This document shows, piece after piece, positions 22,701-33,630 of a stretch of DNA of 64,000 bases; positions within the stretch are counted from its first letter, which is position 1; the number at the start of each line of letters is the position of its first letter. Below the pieces are notes generated by a model that saw nothing but the letters and a program-made list of their open reading frames with translations, was not told where the DNA came from and made no database searches. The DNA lies in assembly GCA_013076295.1 (NCBI GenBank), contig RQOL01000519.1, forward strand, positions 3,152,488 to 3,216,487, read 5' to 3'. A program made the translations under genes and the position numbers. The stretch is from Sanderia malayensis (lineage: Eukaryota > Cnidaria > Scyphozoa > Semaeostomeae > Pelagiidae).

Positions 22701-23409
22701 ATCACCGGCATCTTTGTCCAGTTTACCATGAGGTGTTTCTATAACTTGCTCAAAAACAGCACTCACGACGTCATCGATAACACTGGCGCATGCTTCCACA
22801 ATAATGGCCTTCTCTTCAACTTGCATTGCGGTCGGTTGTTCTTGGGAAAAATTTGATTCGTTCTTGGCTTCTTGAACGTATTTCCGTGAATCAACATCAT
22901 TATCCCAACTCATTCCATCAGCAGGAACAGCGGATTCTGACGAAACCAGTTCAATGACAGAATCTACGTTGGTGTTGCTAACAGCTGGTCCATCCTTTAC
23001 ACAGGATATCAAATATTCAGAGTAAGGACCTTCTGCAACAGTGCCATCTTTACGGGAGCCTTTTTCAACAGCGGCCTTCTGTGGTGCTGGTAATGTAGTC
23101 TCACTGGGAAGGCCATTAACTTGTCCTGGCAAACCCAGTAACGACAGGTGGTCGGCGCTCGGTACGGTTCGAAGAATGTGTGAAGATTCAAGTGACAGTA
23201 CCCTTACTATGCCAATGTTGTTGTCGATTGTCTCGGAGCTGCTACTATTAAATGGTTTCTAAAATAAAATGGAGTGTTTGAGTAAATTGAACGGGCAGTT
23301 GCAACTTGAATAATAAATGTTGATTTTGTACTTGAATCGCTTGCATACCTCAGATCGCTTTCTGGCTCGACGCTTACGCTTGGTCAAAGATAGTACCGGA
23401 CTCGCTGTT
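19793..23409 (-). CDS. Acidic tandem-repeat protein (nine 112-aa repeats), frame broken twice
   Basis: I do not recognise the protein. The main exon runs from an acceptor at 23258 (TTTTATTTTAG) to a TAG at 19793. It encodes a short lead, nine repeats of 112 residues (336 bp) and a unique acidic C-terminus ending PKDRTTE. An upstream 61-nt exon (23409-23349, phase 2 in, phase 0 out) adds a strongly basic TKRKRRARKR, a likely nuclear localisation signal. The start codon was not found. Each repeat contains NVDSVIQ..SSES, an EAKNESNVSQEQPTTMQV stretch and a hydrophobic helix like VIDDVVSAVFEQV, then HGKLDKD.CDAEGS. Reading continues across the whole array only if the frame is shifted near 21688 (one base short) and near 20290 (four bases short). 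Either the gene is decaying or the assembly has errors. Confidence 0.6.
20284..20296 (-). other. Four-base frameshift in the repeat array
   Basis: Sister units read GTTGGTGTTGCTAACAACTGG on the plus strand except for minor changes. Here TTGC is missing (GTTGGTGTAACAACTGG). The frame changes in the last unit, and the unique C-terminus is intact only in the shifted frame. Confidence 0.8.
21684..21696 (-). other. One-base frameshift in the repeat array
   Basis: In the sister units the plus strand reads AAGAACCCTCTGCATCAC. Here it reads AAGACACTCTGCATCAC, one base shorter. The frame changes and would end within a few codons, yet the next units are intact in the new frame. Confidence 0.8.
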
Positions 23410-25409
23410 CTAATTTACTCTGCGAATTAAATGGCACATTGCGTTAGACCTGTTAAATATTCACTAGCACCTGAGAAAAACATTAAAGATACCTCATGCT
23501 CACCTCGCTTATATAAGTAAGAAAGGCTTTCACGAAAATTTTCACCTGTGTTTTTGCAACCTGCAAGTAAAACAACGTCAATATAGATCCTCATGTAGTA
23601 TAGTTAACGCGACATGAAATGCCTATAGTTAATATGGCGTCACTTTCATTTTTTAGCTTTTTGTAAAGTGTATTGACAAATGGGGCGCTCTTTTCACTTT
23701 GGTTAATATTAGTAAATGGTTGAGAACCTAATTTTGATATAAAGGCACGTAGTAATTTTATATGTCTATCCTTCTCCTCGAAAGTTGTATCTATCGTTTT
23801 TGGGGAAATATTCCTATGAGATAACAACTTGCTTAACACTTTTCGTTTCTGGGCTTCTGGCCTCCGTTGAACAAAATTGACTTCGTTGCCAAACGGTAAT
23901 TTCATTTTTGGCATAAATTATTTTCACTTTACTCATGCTTCTTTTATCCATGTTCGATTCCGCTTATAAATTTATTTTTATCTCTATCTAATCTTCCTTA
24001 TCAAACTGATATCTGATGAAATTATCAGTTCGTTTTTTTCTTAGCCAATGGTAATATATGAATCATTGACATTGCTTACCAACTTTGCTTGTTGTCTTTT
24101 TCCAACAACAGCAACCCATTTTGTTAATAATCCTTGTGTTTTCAATTTATAATATTTCTTGTTAACGAACGTGTGTTCACTAAGCTGGAAAATATTGAAT
24201 TGTGATTTTTAAGACTACAGCACTAACCTCTAGTCTGCTTATTAATCAAACGTAACATTCATTAATTTGAGACGTCAAATACTAGACTTGTTCATGAGCC
24301 TCGATTGAGTACAAGCACATCAGTTGTTCGGAGTTGTCCAACGGCGTATCACAGGGACGCAATGCAGCGAGTCTAGTCAAATGCACCTTAGCAGATCCTG
24401 TTCGCAAAACCAAAACTCTTCGATTTCGTGCTGAAAAAATAACGAAATTGAGATTATAGATATTGCAGCGATCGATACCAATGTACACAAGGACCCTCGC
24501 CGAGAACTTTTATGTCCGAGTTTTGTCGTTAAATTTCGAGCATTCGTTATTGGGTATTGCGCTCCCGACCGAACGGTAATTACATAACAAAATGGACAGA
24601 ACAGGCCCAAAGAACTGAATACAGTTAAAGAATTGAAAATTTTAGAAAAGGAATGTACTTTTTAATAACGAATAGTATAACCAGAAGCTTCATTTTTATT
24701 AGGAAAAACGATGTTATAATTTTCCTACAATCTATATATTCGGTCGCATAAACAAACGCCCATTCCCAGAGTGAAGTTAATTCCAATAGGATAAGTTATG
24801 TGATTAAAGGCCTGAGCAAAAAAATTTACATAACAATATATAAATACCAGACGGGTTTCAATAGCGAATTTCTTAAGCGAAAATATACTCAAAATTTCAT
24901 AAATGTTCCGTCAAAACATAATTTAAACTACGTCATATTGTTTTATAATAATAGGTAAAAGAAAACTGCGAAGAGGTCCCTTAAAAAATTATTGAAGTGG
25001 AGTAATAACGCCAATAGTTATGATTTTTCACTCAGAGCCACACAACTTCTCTCTCATTTAAAAGAGAAAGTTTTAAATTTTAAAAAATATAATAATTTTC
25101 ATGTAACTGTCTTGACCTTTTAGAATTCCTTTTAGATTTCCTACCTTTATTGTGAGTATTTTTGGCGATGCGCTCAGCTCGATGTCTCTAAATCTGAGAG
25201 ACATCTTCCCAGTGCTTGGGCAATGGATTTTCGATTTTCTCCCACAAACCTAAGTAAGCCAGCATTTTGAGAGTGAACAAAAAAGATTTTTTTCTGAATG
25301 AAAAGGCCTCATCAATCGGGCAATCCTTCCATCAATCGGGCTTGGTCAATGAGTTATAGGTTTATGCTTCTTTGTTTCCCTGTGTATGTTATGTGAATGG
25401 AACAACAAA
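23410..25409. other. Region between the repeat gene and PPP1R8
   Basis: Mostly AT-rich. It should hold the 5' exons of the tandem-repeat gene (minus) and the promoter of PPP1R8 (plus). One small minus-strand reading frame (23914-23591) is listed separately. Nothing else stands out. Confidence 0.35.
23591..23914 (-). CDS. Possible small protein or 5' exon, 107 aa, unknown
   Basis: The frame begins at a genuine ATG (MPKMKLPFGNEVNF) and is lysine- and arginine-rich with ordered-looking heptad-like stretches (KDRHIKLLRAFISKLG). It stops at TGA. It lies 180 bp upstream of the basic exon of the tandem-repeat gene on the same strand, so it could be that gene's first exon, but no donor site with the needed phase 2 is convincing. 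It could also be an independent short gene or chance. No family recognised. Confidence 0.3.
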   Translation of the reverse strand: MPKMKLPFGNEVNFVQRRPEAQKRKVLSKLLSHRNISPKTIDTTFEEKDRHIKLLRAFISKLGSQPFTNINQSEKSAPFVNTLYKKLKNESDAILTIGISCRVNYTT

Positions 25410-28079
25410 ATGGCTGACAGAAGGGAAAGAGTCACAAAGGCCTCGAGAAACCGAGACCCACCTCCAGCGCCTCCGCCAAAGTATGAACCCCCCAACTGGT
25501 AAGATTTGTATTAATGAGACACTAAATATCCTGCAGAATAGTTGCTGTTTAAAGCAAACAGTAATATTGACATGAGATCTGATCTATAACAGAAGAATTT
25601 AACAATTAAATTCAGGCCTTAGATAGAATTCAGTTCACATCCCACTGCCCTGTGTGATTTTGGCAAATAAGAAAGGCATTTTAGAAACGGTGTCCGTTAC
25701 CAAGTTATCTGCTATCAATTATGGAGTTTACATGTGATATTTGACATGTATCAGTCAAACGAAAGCAGCATTTGTAATTTATTGATTTTATCCTTTCCAT
25801 TTGATTTGATCTCTCAGGGCTGGTAAGCCTCCTCCAGGGATGCACCTTGATGTCACCAAAGCTGATAAACTGGTTGAGGTAAGACCAGACATGCTTTTGA
25901 AATCAAGAAATGTTGTTTAAATGCGAAATAATGATTAGTTGTATTGTTGATGCTCCTGCAGCTATACCTGTATTGTACAGACTGCAGAATATGACAGTGA
26001 ACTATAATGCAATGCAATAGAGCAATACACAGATGTTCTAGCTATAACTACTATAATACTGAGTGGTCAAGACAATGCGCACATTCTCTTGGCTCCAGGA
26101 TAATGCTTTATGACCTGTGTTAGCCTCAGAGATAAAGTTATCTTATGTTTTGCATAAAACATGAATTATTTTATATTGTGCCAAAGTACTGAGAATATTT
26201 GCAATCACTTGTAAGGGAAGTGTGTTACAAGTGTTATTGGGTGTTCAAACACTTTAGAAATATTGATATTTGAATGTTAGCAAAGGTTCATCTTTTTAGT
26301 AAGAAACATTAAAGTGTTGTCATTTTAACTCTAGAAACTTATTATTGATGGGAAGCACTATTTTCTGTTTGGGAGATTAAGAGATCATGTGGATTTTCCA
26401 CTTGACCATGCTTCTTGTTCGCGAGTTCATGCAGCCTTAATTTTTCATCGACACCTTCAAAGAATGTTTATCATTGATCTTGGCAGCAGTAAGCATTTTT
26501 TATTTCTTTGAAGCACTTCAGTGCTTTGGAAGTTATCATAAGAAACAATTTATTCCTAAAATTAGTAATTAACATAATTGAAAGTAGCAAATAAAGTATC
26601 TATTTCATTCTGTTGCCCTATTGTATTTAATTCATCTTGTCTTTACTTTTTAAGCACATGGAACATTTGTTGGTTCTGTGAGAGTTGATCCAGATAAACC
26701 AGTACAGGTTCTTGCAGACTCAACTTTGCATTTTGGTGCATCAACTCGTTGTTTTACTCTCAGAGAGAAGCCAAGCATCCCATCAGCCATGAGTAAGGGC
26801 CCAAGCAAAACTAACGGAGAAAATGAGATTGGCATACACGGTCTTTTAGGATTACCTGAAGGAGATACAGAATTAGATGTATGTATTTTTGTAGCTTGGT
26901 GGTTAAGGGGGACATGCTGTTTTGAAGATAATCTTTATGTTTTGGTCAAGAGTTATATTTGTGTGCTCAAAAGATAGCATTCTGCAAAGCAAGTCTGCAC
27001 AGTTCAGTCCAGGGTGTCAGTGAGTAAAACACCTTTTAGCAAGTTTGCTTGTGTCTGTATTAAATTTCTTTACTTCAGGATTTAACTGAATATAACACAG
27101 CTCACAATAGAAGGCTAGGCAATAATTTCGAAGAAGCCTCCACTACGACATCATCAAAGAAAAGAAAAAGATCTAGTGCTTGCCATGTCTCATTTCGAGA
27201 TGGAGAAGAAATCATTAATCCAGGTCAGCCTTCTTATCTTTTATTTTAACTAGAGCTCTTTCTTCAAGGCTAAAAGTATCACATATTTATCCAGCAGAGA
27301 ATGGCTGTAAATTGATAGAACTTTCTTTTCTTACCTTGCAGAGGATATAGACCCAACAGTTGGAAGATTCCGCAACTTAGTTCAAACAGAAGTTATTATT
27401 CCAAGTAAGGTAAGCAAACCAGGAAGTGTTATGCACAATTTGAGTGTACATTATTGCTGTCAGATTGGAGGGAGTCCTGTGCTTGAAAATTGCATCTTGG
27501 TACTTGGTATTTGTTATTTCAAACTATTTGCTACTATATATAACCTGGTAAGCCTGTATTGTGGAGCAGAAGAGCTACATGATAAAATACTTTTTGGGTA
27601 ATCTCATTGCTATATTATAAGAGATGTCGGGCTTTAGCTGGTGAAAATTTTATATATCAAAGTATGAAATGGTTACTGTTCACATCTCCAAGTTTCAACT
27701 GATATTTTGCTTATTACTTAGAGTAATTTCTATTTATTTATAGAAGAAAAGAGTAGAGCCACAACAGTCTATGACGGAATCAATTACGCAGAGAATGCAA
27801 ACGATTTCGTATGCGGCTGACTTATATGCCGACATACCTTCCGCTAGTGGAGAGAATCACTCAACTGGAGCAATGACGGGAAAAATCATGATAACATCTG
27901 CACCAGAGGTCGAATCACCATTCCAACACAAGGAAACTGAAATTGAAGATAAAACACTTTCAATTCAACCTGTTTCTGAAAATTTGGCGCGAGAAGTCCC
28001 CACTGAACCTAGAAAAAAGAAATACGCAAAGGAAGCTTGGCCCGGAAAAAAACCAGGACCGAATCTTTTCAGCGTGTGA
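25410..28079 (+). CDS. PPP1R8: Nuclear inhibitor of protein phosphatase 1 (NIPP1)
   Basis: This is a regulatory subunit of nuclear PP1 that also takes part in pre-mRNA splicing. Seven exons join in frame into about 358 residues: 25410-25498, 25818-25878, 26335-26488, 26655-26878, 27079-27223, 27342-27409 and 27744-28079. An FHA domain (about residues 51-140) carries the phosphothreonine-binding loops FGR, SCSRVHAA and a THGTF-type turn, and ends in HFGASTRCFTLRE. Then come GLLGLPEGDTELD, a basic KKRKR signal, the PP1-docking motif HVSF followed by EEIINPEDIDPTVGRFRN, and the family's C-terminal KKKYAKEAWPGKKPGP. The length is close to that of vertebrate NIPP1 (351 residues). The ATG MADRRERV is the first in frame. 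A poly(A) signal is at 28198. The orthology is secure; the N-terminal 29 residues are specific to this lineage. Confidence 0.95.
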
Positions 28080-28197
28080 TACTGTCTGCCGTTTTCAATT
28101 CATCGTGTGAATGCTGTCATGAGACAGCGATGCGGAGTTGTCCACACTGAAATACCCATGTTGTGCCACCATGGGTTGATAGTTTGCTGTCAATTGC

Positions 28198-28203
28198 AAT
28201 AAA
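28198..28203 (+). promoter_or_regulatory. Poly(A) signal AATAAA of PPP1R8
   Basis: Canonical AATAAA about 120 bases after the TGA stop, followed by a T-rich stretch (GTTTGTTTTTTT), as expected for a cleavage region. Confidence 0.65.
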
Positions 28204-29571
28204 GACGTTTGTTTTTTTAACAAATAATTTTGTTTAGCGAGCAGAATTCATTTGTCAACCCATTTGCAAAAACGTTCAAGATGACCTTATTATTTTGGAC
28301 AAAGTGGACCAAATGAACGTTTTGGAAGTCTTCAATGTATGGTCCATGAAAGATCAATATGTTTTTATAGTATATGATATTATGGTATGTTTCTGGGTCT
28401 GAAAAATTGTTTGGTTAACCTTCGATCTCCATGAAAATAGATTCAATTTCGTCGATGATTCGTAGAGTTGGACAATGAGAAAACCAGACCCAATGACCCT
28501 TGTGCGTGCGCGATGTTTGATGCGTAAGGGATTAGAGAAAGCGCTTCCTTTCCAGGTTTTTTGTTTCTCTTTTCAGCATTCAAGATTGGATTAAAACGGG
28601 TTGCAGTAGAGTATGAACAGACTTGTATACTCGATGTATACACCCATGAATCTATCACTCGCACGGGAGCAAAACGTTAACATTGTTTCGCAAAAGTAAC
28701 CCACCTTTCTCTCTTTCCATTGAGTGATATTTCGATATTTAGTTTTATTTACTCACTGGAGGTGCGTTTTTTCAAGTTACATATTATTCAACTGAAATGC
28801 CAAGCTCTGGGGCTGATATTAATAATGCTATAACCTACAGATCCACATAGCCTGTAAGTATAGAAACTTGGATACTTGCAAACTAACTTACAATAACAGG
28901 AATATCTTGCGTATGACTTGCGATAACAAGCAAGAGCACGCATCTCCTGTTATGAAAATCGCGTTGGGGTCCCGCATTCAGCCACAAAACTCCTTTCTGG
29001 CACCCCTGATTCGAGTTTTCTGCAGGGGACAACACTTTGGGAAATGTTCATTCCTTATCAAGAAATACAAACAGGCAATCAGTTTTCAGCTATTCTTTAT
29101 CAACTTTTTGGTTTATTTTATTTATTCTTCACTTCATTTACGAAGAAACGTCATTCCATCACTATGTACACGTGTTGTTGTAATGATTATTTAATGTTAA
29201 GCGTATGGATATTATATTTTCTTCCAAAAATGAAGGGCTCGATTATTATCATGAAAGACGAAATTTATATAAAATTGTTATTATGGTCTGTAACCAAGCA
29301 AGCATTAATCTGTCCTCTTAATGTTTTGGGGGTCAATATTTTTCCCAGAAATAAGTAGTTCGAGCCTTATAGTAGCAAGGATAACGCCAAGAAACTAGAT
29401 ATAGAGATATTTCTGGTTAAGAGCTTAAATCATTATCAAAATTAGCACCAACGGTCTATTTTTAGTATCCATTTCCAGCTTTGCTATGACTTTATCACTA
29501 CCATTATCATTTATTAATGATGATGATTTCTTTGCTTCTGCTTACTACTGTGTCAATGATTGGTGTTATGC

Positions 29572-29577
29572 TTTATT
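29572..29577 (-). promoter_or_regulatory. Poly(A) signal AATAAA of the collagen-like gene
   Basis: The minus strand reads AATAAA here, about 142 bases after the proposed TAA stop of the collagen-like gene. Confidence 0.4.
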
Positions 29578-29718
29578 TTCAGTCCGATATTCTTCCAATA
29601 TTCCATCTTATCGTAAATCGAATCGTCGATTCTAGAAAAAAGATATTTATTAATAATGCCACAGCTTCTATCACCATCTGCAATCAGCTATTTCTGAAAA
29701 GAACTGTCCTGATTAGAG

Positions 29719-32024
29719 TTAATCTGAGAAATAATAACACTGCCAACTTGTCGTAGCTACGTAATTTATATAAAGAAATACTAACGATCTTTTGATGCTA
29801 TTTGATTCGTTTCCTTTGGTGGGTCCGTCTCCAGATCCCTGCAGTAAAAAAATTAAAATCAGATCTGTTACATTTTAGAATTGGCTTTATTCTCGTTCAT
29901 CATTTGATGCATATCAATGTTTCAATCCCATCTGGTATATGATTGTTAATCTTGTTACATTGCATCCTCGCGCTTCCACTTGCACACCCGTGCAGAAACC
30001 TGACCTGTACATTTTCAAGAAGGGGTCACAGGAGAATTTTTTTGAATCGCAAAGCAAAATTTGAAAGTCCAACGAAATAATTAGTGTTCTGGGCAACAAT
30101 GAAAGAAGTTTGTTCCCTTTCTTATTCAACACAGTACACAAAGGCTTTGCAAAAAGTCTTGTGTATAAAACTGACTCGTCTTCGGTTGACGTCATATTTT
30201 TACCTCGTTTCCAGGTTTTGATGAACCCTTGCCACTTGGACCTTTGTCTGTTTTTCCTGGAGAGCAAATAAATTCGGTCAAGTAAATTATCTTTATTTAT
30301 CACATTGGTTGATCATGAATAAGTCTAAATAGGATAAGTGACAAATTTTACCTGAACTTCCTTTAGTTTCTTCTTTCTTACCATTGCTTGTATTTTTATC
30401 ACTTGTTTCAGAACTTTTGTCTTTTTTTTCTGAACCAGTTGTTTCTTTCTTTCCCAGTTCTTCCTTTTCTCCACCAGATGATTTGCCTGCTTTGTCTGTT
30501 GTGGACTTTTCTGTATTCGGAGTGTTTCCTGTGATAACAAAATATTTTTCTCATTCCGTTAGGTTGTCAGAACATGAAATGAAGAAACGTTGTTAGCAGA
30601 TAAGAATCATCGGAATCAGGCTCGATCTATTACGTAAGTATTTTTCCTTGTATTCGTTATTGTGATCCAGTCTGTTGAAGTTTGACCGACTCAATTAAAT
30701 TATGTTTATACCTGCTCCTCCACCGCCACCACCCCCTCCTCCACCTCCGCCACCAGCACCACCTCCTCCACCTCCACCAAATCCAGCACCGCCGCCAACT
30801 CCCATGCCTCCGCCTCCACCTCGTCCACCAAGTTCTGGCACGTCGGTAGTGGCTTCCGAAGTACCTCCTGTCATTCCTGCACCGCCTTCACTTGCATAGC
30901 GCTCAAGTGCTGTAACACGGGCCACCAGTGGCATAATGTTCAAAAAGTCACACTGCAAAATGCATAAGATCTTTACATGTCTTCTTAATAGTTTTTTAAC
31001 TAATTAAAGACATAAGACTCTTCCGATAGCACGTTTATCGTGGATTTTAAGAAACATTATCAATTAATTGCAAACGTTTACGTGCACACGATAATATAAA
31101 ACATCTTACCTCACTCGCCGGACAAGATCCAGGATCCCCTACCGGTCCCTAAAATATTGAGTTCTGGTTAACATTGCTATTATTCGACAGAGCTAACACT
31201 ATTTCTTTTCATCTAAGCTAAATTAGTGAGTTTGCAATTGAATATTTTGCACAAAAAATGTTTTGCTGTAGGCGTGTATAAGCTGTTGATTACGCTTACC
31301 TCTACACCTGGAGGGCCTGGGGGACCAGGTGGGCCAGCTGGTCCCTAGAATAAATCCATGGTAATGTTAAAATTTAGGACAATTATATTAATTTTTCAAA
31401 ATTGATGTGGTTTCATATTAAATTCAATGACATTTTGGAAAAAATTACAGTTCGTGCTTACGGGACAACCATCTTTACCGTCAAGGCCATCCCTTCCTTT
31501 CATTTTTATTTGCATGGCATCACCGAGCTGAAATGTAATCAACATTAAAGTCGGATATTTTTACATTAATTCCAAATTCAAATATCTTCAGTAAACGCTA
31601 CCAATTTTGGTTAGCTTTAGCTCTACATGATGGGCTCTGAAAACTTTCAAAATGAAAATCAGGAATTGATATTCAGCTTACCATATTTTGCGGTGATGCT
31701 TCAATGTTGAATTTCTTCACTTTTTGATTATTCTAAATAACAACGTTATTGCAAACATAATAGCTGTGTTATTTGATAAAGCAATAAAATTCCATTCCTA
31801 AGACAAGTACTTTATCTTTCCAATAGAGAATACTCACTCCACAATTTAACTTTTCAATTTTAGTTATGGTAACTATGATGACTTACTTTTTGATGATGCT
31901 TAGCACTCCAGTTTAACTTCAGTTCATCTGCTGAAATATGAGACTTGTGGTGATGTTTTGTCCTTTTGTGTTTTGATGAGCAAATGACTACGCTTAGCAG
32001 TAGTACTAATATGAACGTCTTCAT
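29719..32024 (-). CDS. Secreted short-chain collagen-like, glycine-rich protein (about 309 aa)
   Basis: Nine small coding exons join in frame: 32024-31887, 31732-31682, 31527-31462, 31344-31300, 31148-31110, 30952-30712, 30528-30352, 30256-30204 and 29838-29719. The protein starts with a signal peptide (MKTFILVLLLSVVICSS), then a His/Lys-rich segment. About 12 Gly-X-Y triplets follow (from GRDGLDGKDGCP through GPPGPPGPPG to GSC), flanked by cysteines. Then come a short hydrophobic heptad stretch (CDFLNIMPLVARVTALERY), a run of almost pure glycine, and a Lys/Ser/Glu-rich tail. One exon is exactly 45 bp, the classic collagen exon size. A 5'-UTR intron is likely (acceptor next to 32048, donor next to 32449). 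The last exon's hydrophobic end is the least certain part. It probably trimerises in the extracellular matrix. It lacks the cysteine-rich domains of cnidarian minicollagens. Confidence 0.7.
30712..30840 (-). repeat. GGN-codon run encoding polyglycine
   Basis: On the plus strand this reads as CCACCTCC-type triplets. On the coding strand it gives a glycine tract with only Ala, Met, Val and Phe interruptions (GGGGGMGVGGGAGFGGGG). Such a tract can vary in length by slippage. Confidence 0.75.
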
Positions 32025-33630
32025 TATTTTGATGGCAGGCCAATAGCCTGAAATCAGAAAATGAACATCTTAATTCATGTAACATTGATTTCAGTTGTCA
32101 TTTTTAGTATCAGTCGTGTTGACACAATATCGTATATTTAGTGATGGCAGCAAATTTTGATTGGGGAAGAGCTAAAATAATTCCTAAGCAACTTTGGAAT
32201 TACTTTGTATAAATATTCTGTAGGTCTTCAACGCCTAATGACTTTATGAACCAGCAAGAAACATATCTTACAAAAAATCTCTTTCCTGTTTAGATTTCTG
32301 AAGATTCGTTCTCAAATTTAAGAACCTAGCCCTATGGATGATTTTTGTAAATTTAAAAAGTTTATGCCACATTACTACTGAAAAAAGCATAAACAAAATC
32401 CATGAAAGCTCTCGTTGGCTAAGGATAAGAATAAAAGTTGTCCTTTACCTGAGAATATAACTAAGTTGATCTTTCACTTTTTCCAGTTACGTGAGCTCTG
32501 CATATAATTGTTATGTTAGGGACGATTTTCAATAGGTTTAATAAATTTTAAATTTTTACGAATAATATCATTTCAGTTGATGTTAGAAAGTTTTTCCGAA
32601 TTTTCGCAGTACCTTATTAATCAGGCCACCTGTTTGATCTTTGCTCTACCATTCAAAGTTGCTATGCTCCAATGACCTGTAGCTACGCAACTGCAAGCAA
32701 AACGCGTGTTCTTGGCTTTAATTACAGCTTCCATGTGCTTGACAATACAACATTTTACGGCGCGCGAATTAATATAGCTACTATCATGGATATTCTGCTT
32801 TTCATAAACAAAGAAATTTACCCTGCTACTCCATTTCATGATTTAATACTCGTTATGAATTGAATAGGTCATTAAGTTGTATATCGTAAATCTTTCAATA
32901 AACCCTAGGGGCCTACTTGCAAAAAGTCATTTTTACATGGGGGATTTTTCGAAGGTGGGAGCTTATGTGAGGAATTACCGTAAAAATGCTATGCTACAAC
33001 TTTATTAGTTATACGACTTTAATTGCATCGAAGGATAATTGCACACCATGTAATACTTTGATAATACATTTATTTATCGAAACGCATGACTTTACATTTC
33101 AGTAAAAAATTTCATACGATTGCATTTAACAGGCATTTATTTTAAACGAAACTATTTTGGGATTAGTGCAAATTTTCTCAAGTTGTGAGTTTCAGAGAAA
33201 TCAAATTTCAATAGAGCTGCTTCTTTGATAAAAATTATCCACATGTCCAGAAGAACAATTCATTATCCTATTCATGTCGCCATAGCTAACGTATAGTCTT
33301 CACTACCAACAACAAAATATAGCAGAGCAGCTCAATTAATTTTTTATACCAAGCGATCCACCTCACATGTGACTCCTTAGCCAATGCTTTGATTATTCGA
33401 TTTTTCAGCAATATTTTCAGTTTGACTCTGATTAGAACTTCTGTTCTCATCTGAGAATGGGTCAGCTTCTAGACGATTTTTCACAACAAAATGTGGGTAA
33501 TTGTGATTTGTGACTTGGCGTTATGACACTAAATGTGAACAAACTTCACTTATTCTATTTTCTATCAGCTTCAATTTGTAGGGAAGGGAAAAATATGGCA
33601 ACCCTGTCAGTCAATATTTTCAGAATTGTT
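32025..33630. other. 5' flank of the collagen-like gene
   Basis: It should hold the promoter and a non-coding first exon of the collagen-like gene; a good donor (CTCAG/GTAAAG) lies at 32449 on the minus strand. The remainder up to the stop of the AbfB/Tudor gene is AT-rich with no gene seen. Confidence 0.4.

Larger units (their letters stand above)
19965..22985 (-). repeat. 336-bp coding tandem repeat, nine units
   Basis: The landmark ACGTTGGTGTTGCTAACA recurs every 336 bp, at about 22965, 22629, 22293, 21957, 21621, 21286, 20950 and, with changes, 20614 and 20281. Because 336 is divisible by three, each unit adds exactly 112 codons. Adjacent units starting near 21286 and 20950 are almost identical over long stretches, while others differ more. 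This points to recent unit duplication or gene conversion. Confidence 0.9.
28080..29718. other. Intergenic region between convergent PPP1R8 and collagen-like genes
   Basis: The genes converge here. PPP1R8 has AATAAA at 28198-28203. The minus-strand collagen-like gene has AATAAA at 29577-29572, about 140 bases past its stop. No other gene is seen; several short frames look random. Confidence 0.45.

Noticed and set aside
24282..24610. Overlapping minus-strand frames of 68-77 codons
   Set aside because: They overlap in different frames, have no domain or splice support, and are likely random.
30702..30899. Plus-strand proline-rich protein
   Set aside because: It is the antisense of the polyglycine exon, which has matching splice phases on the minus strand.
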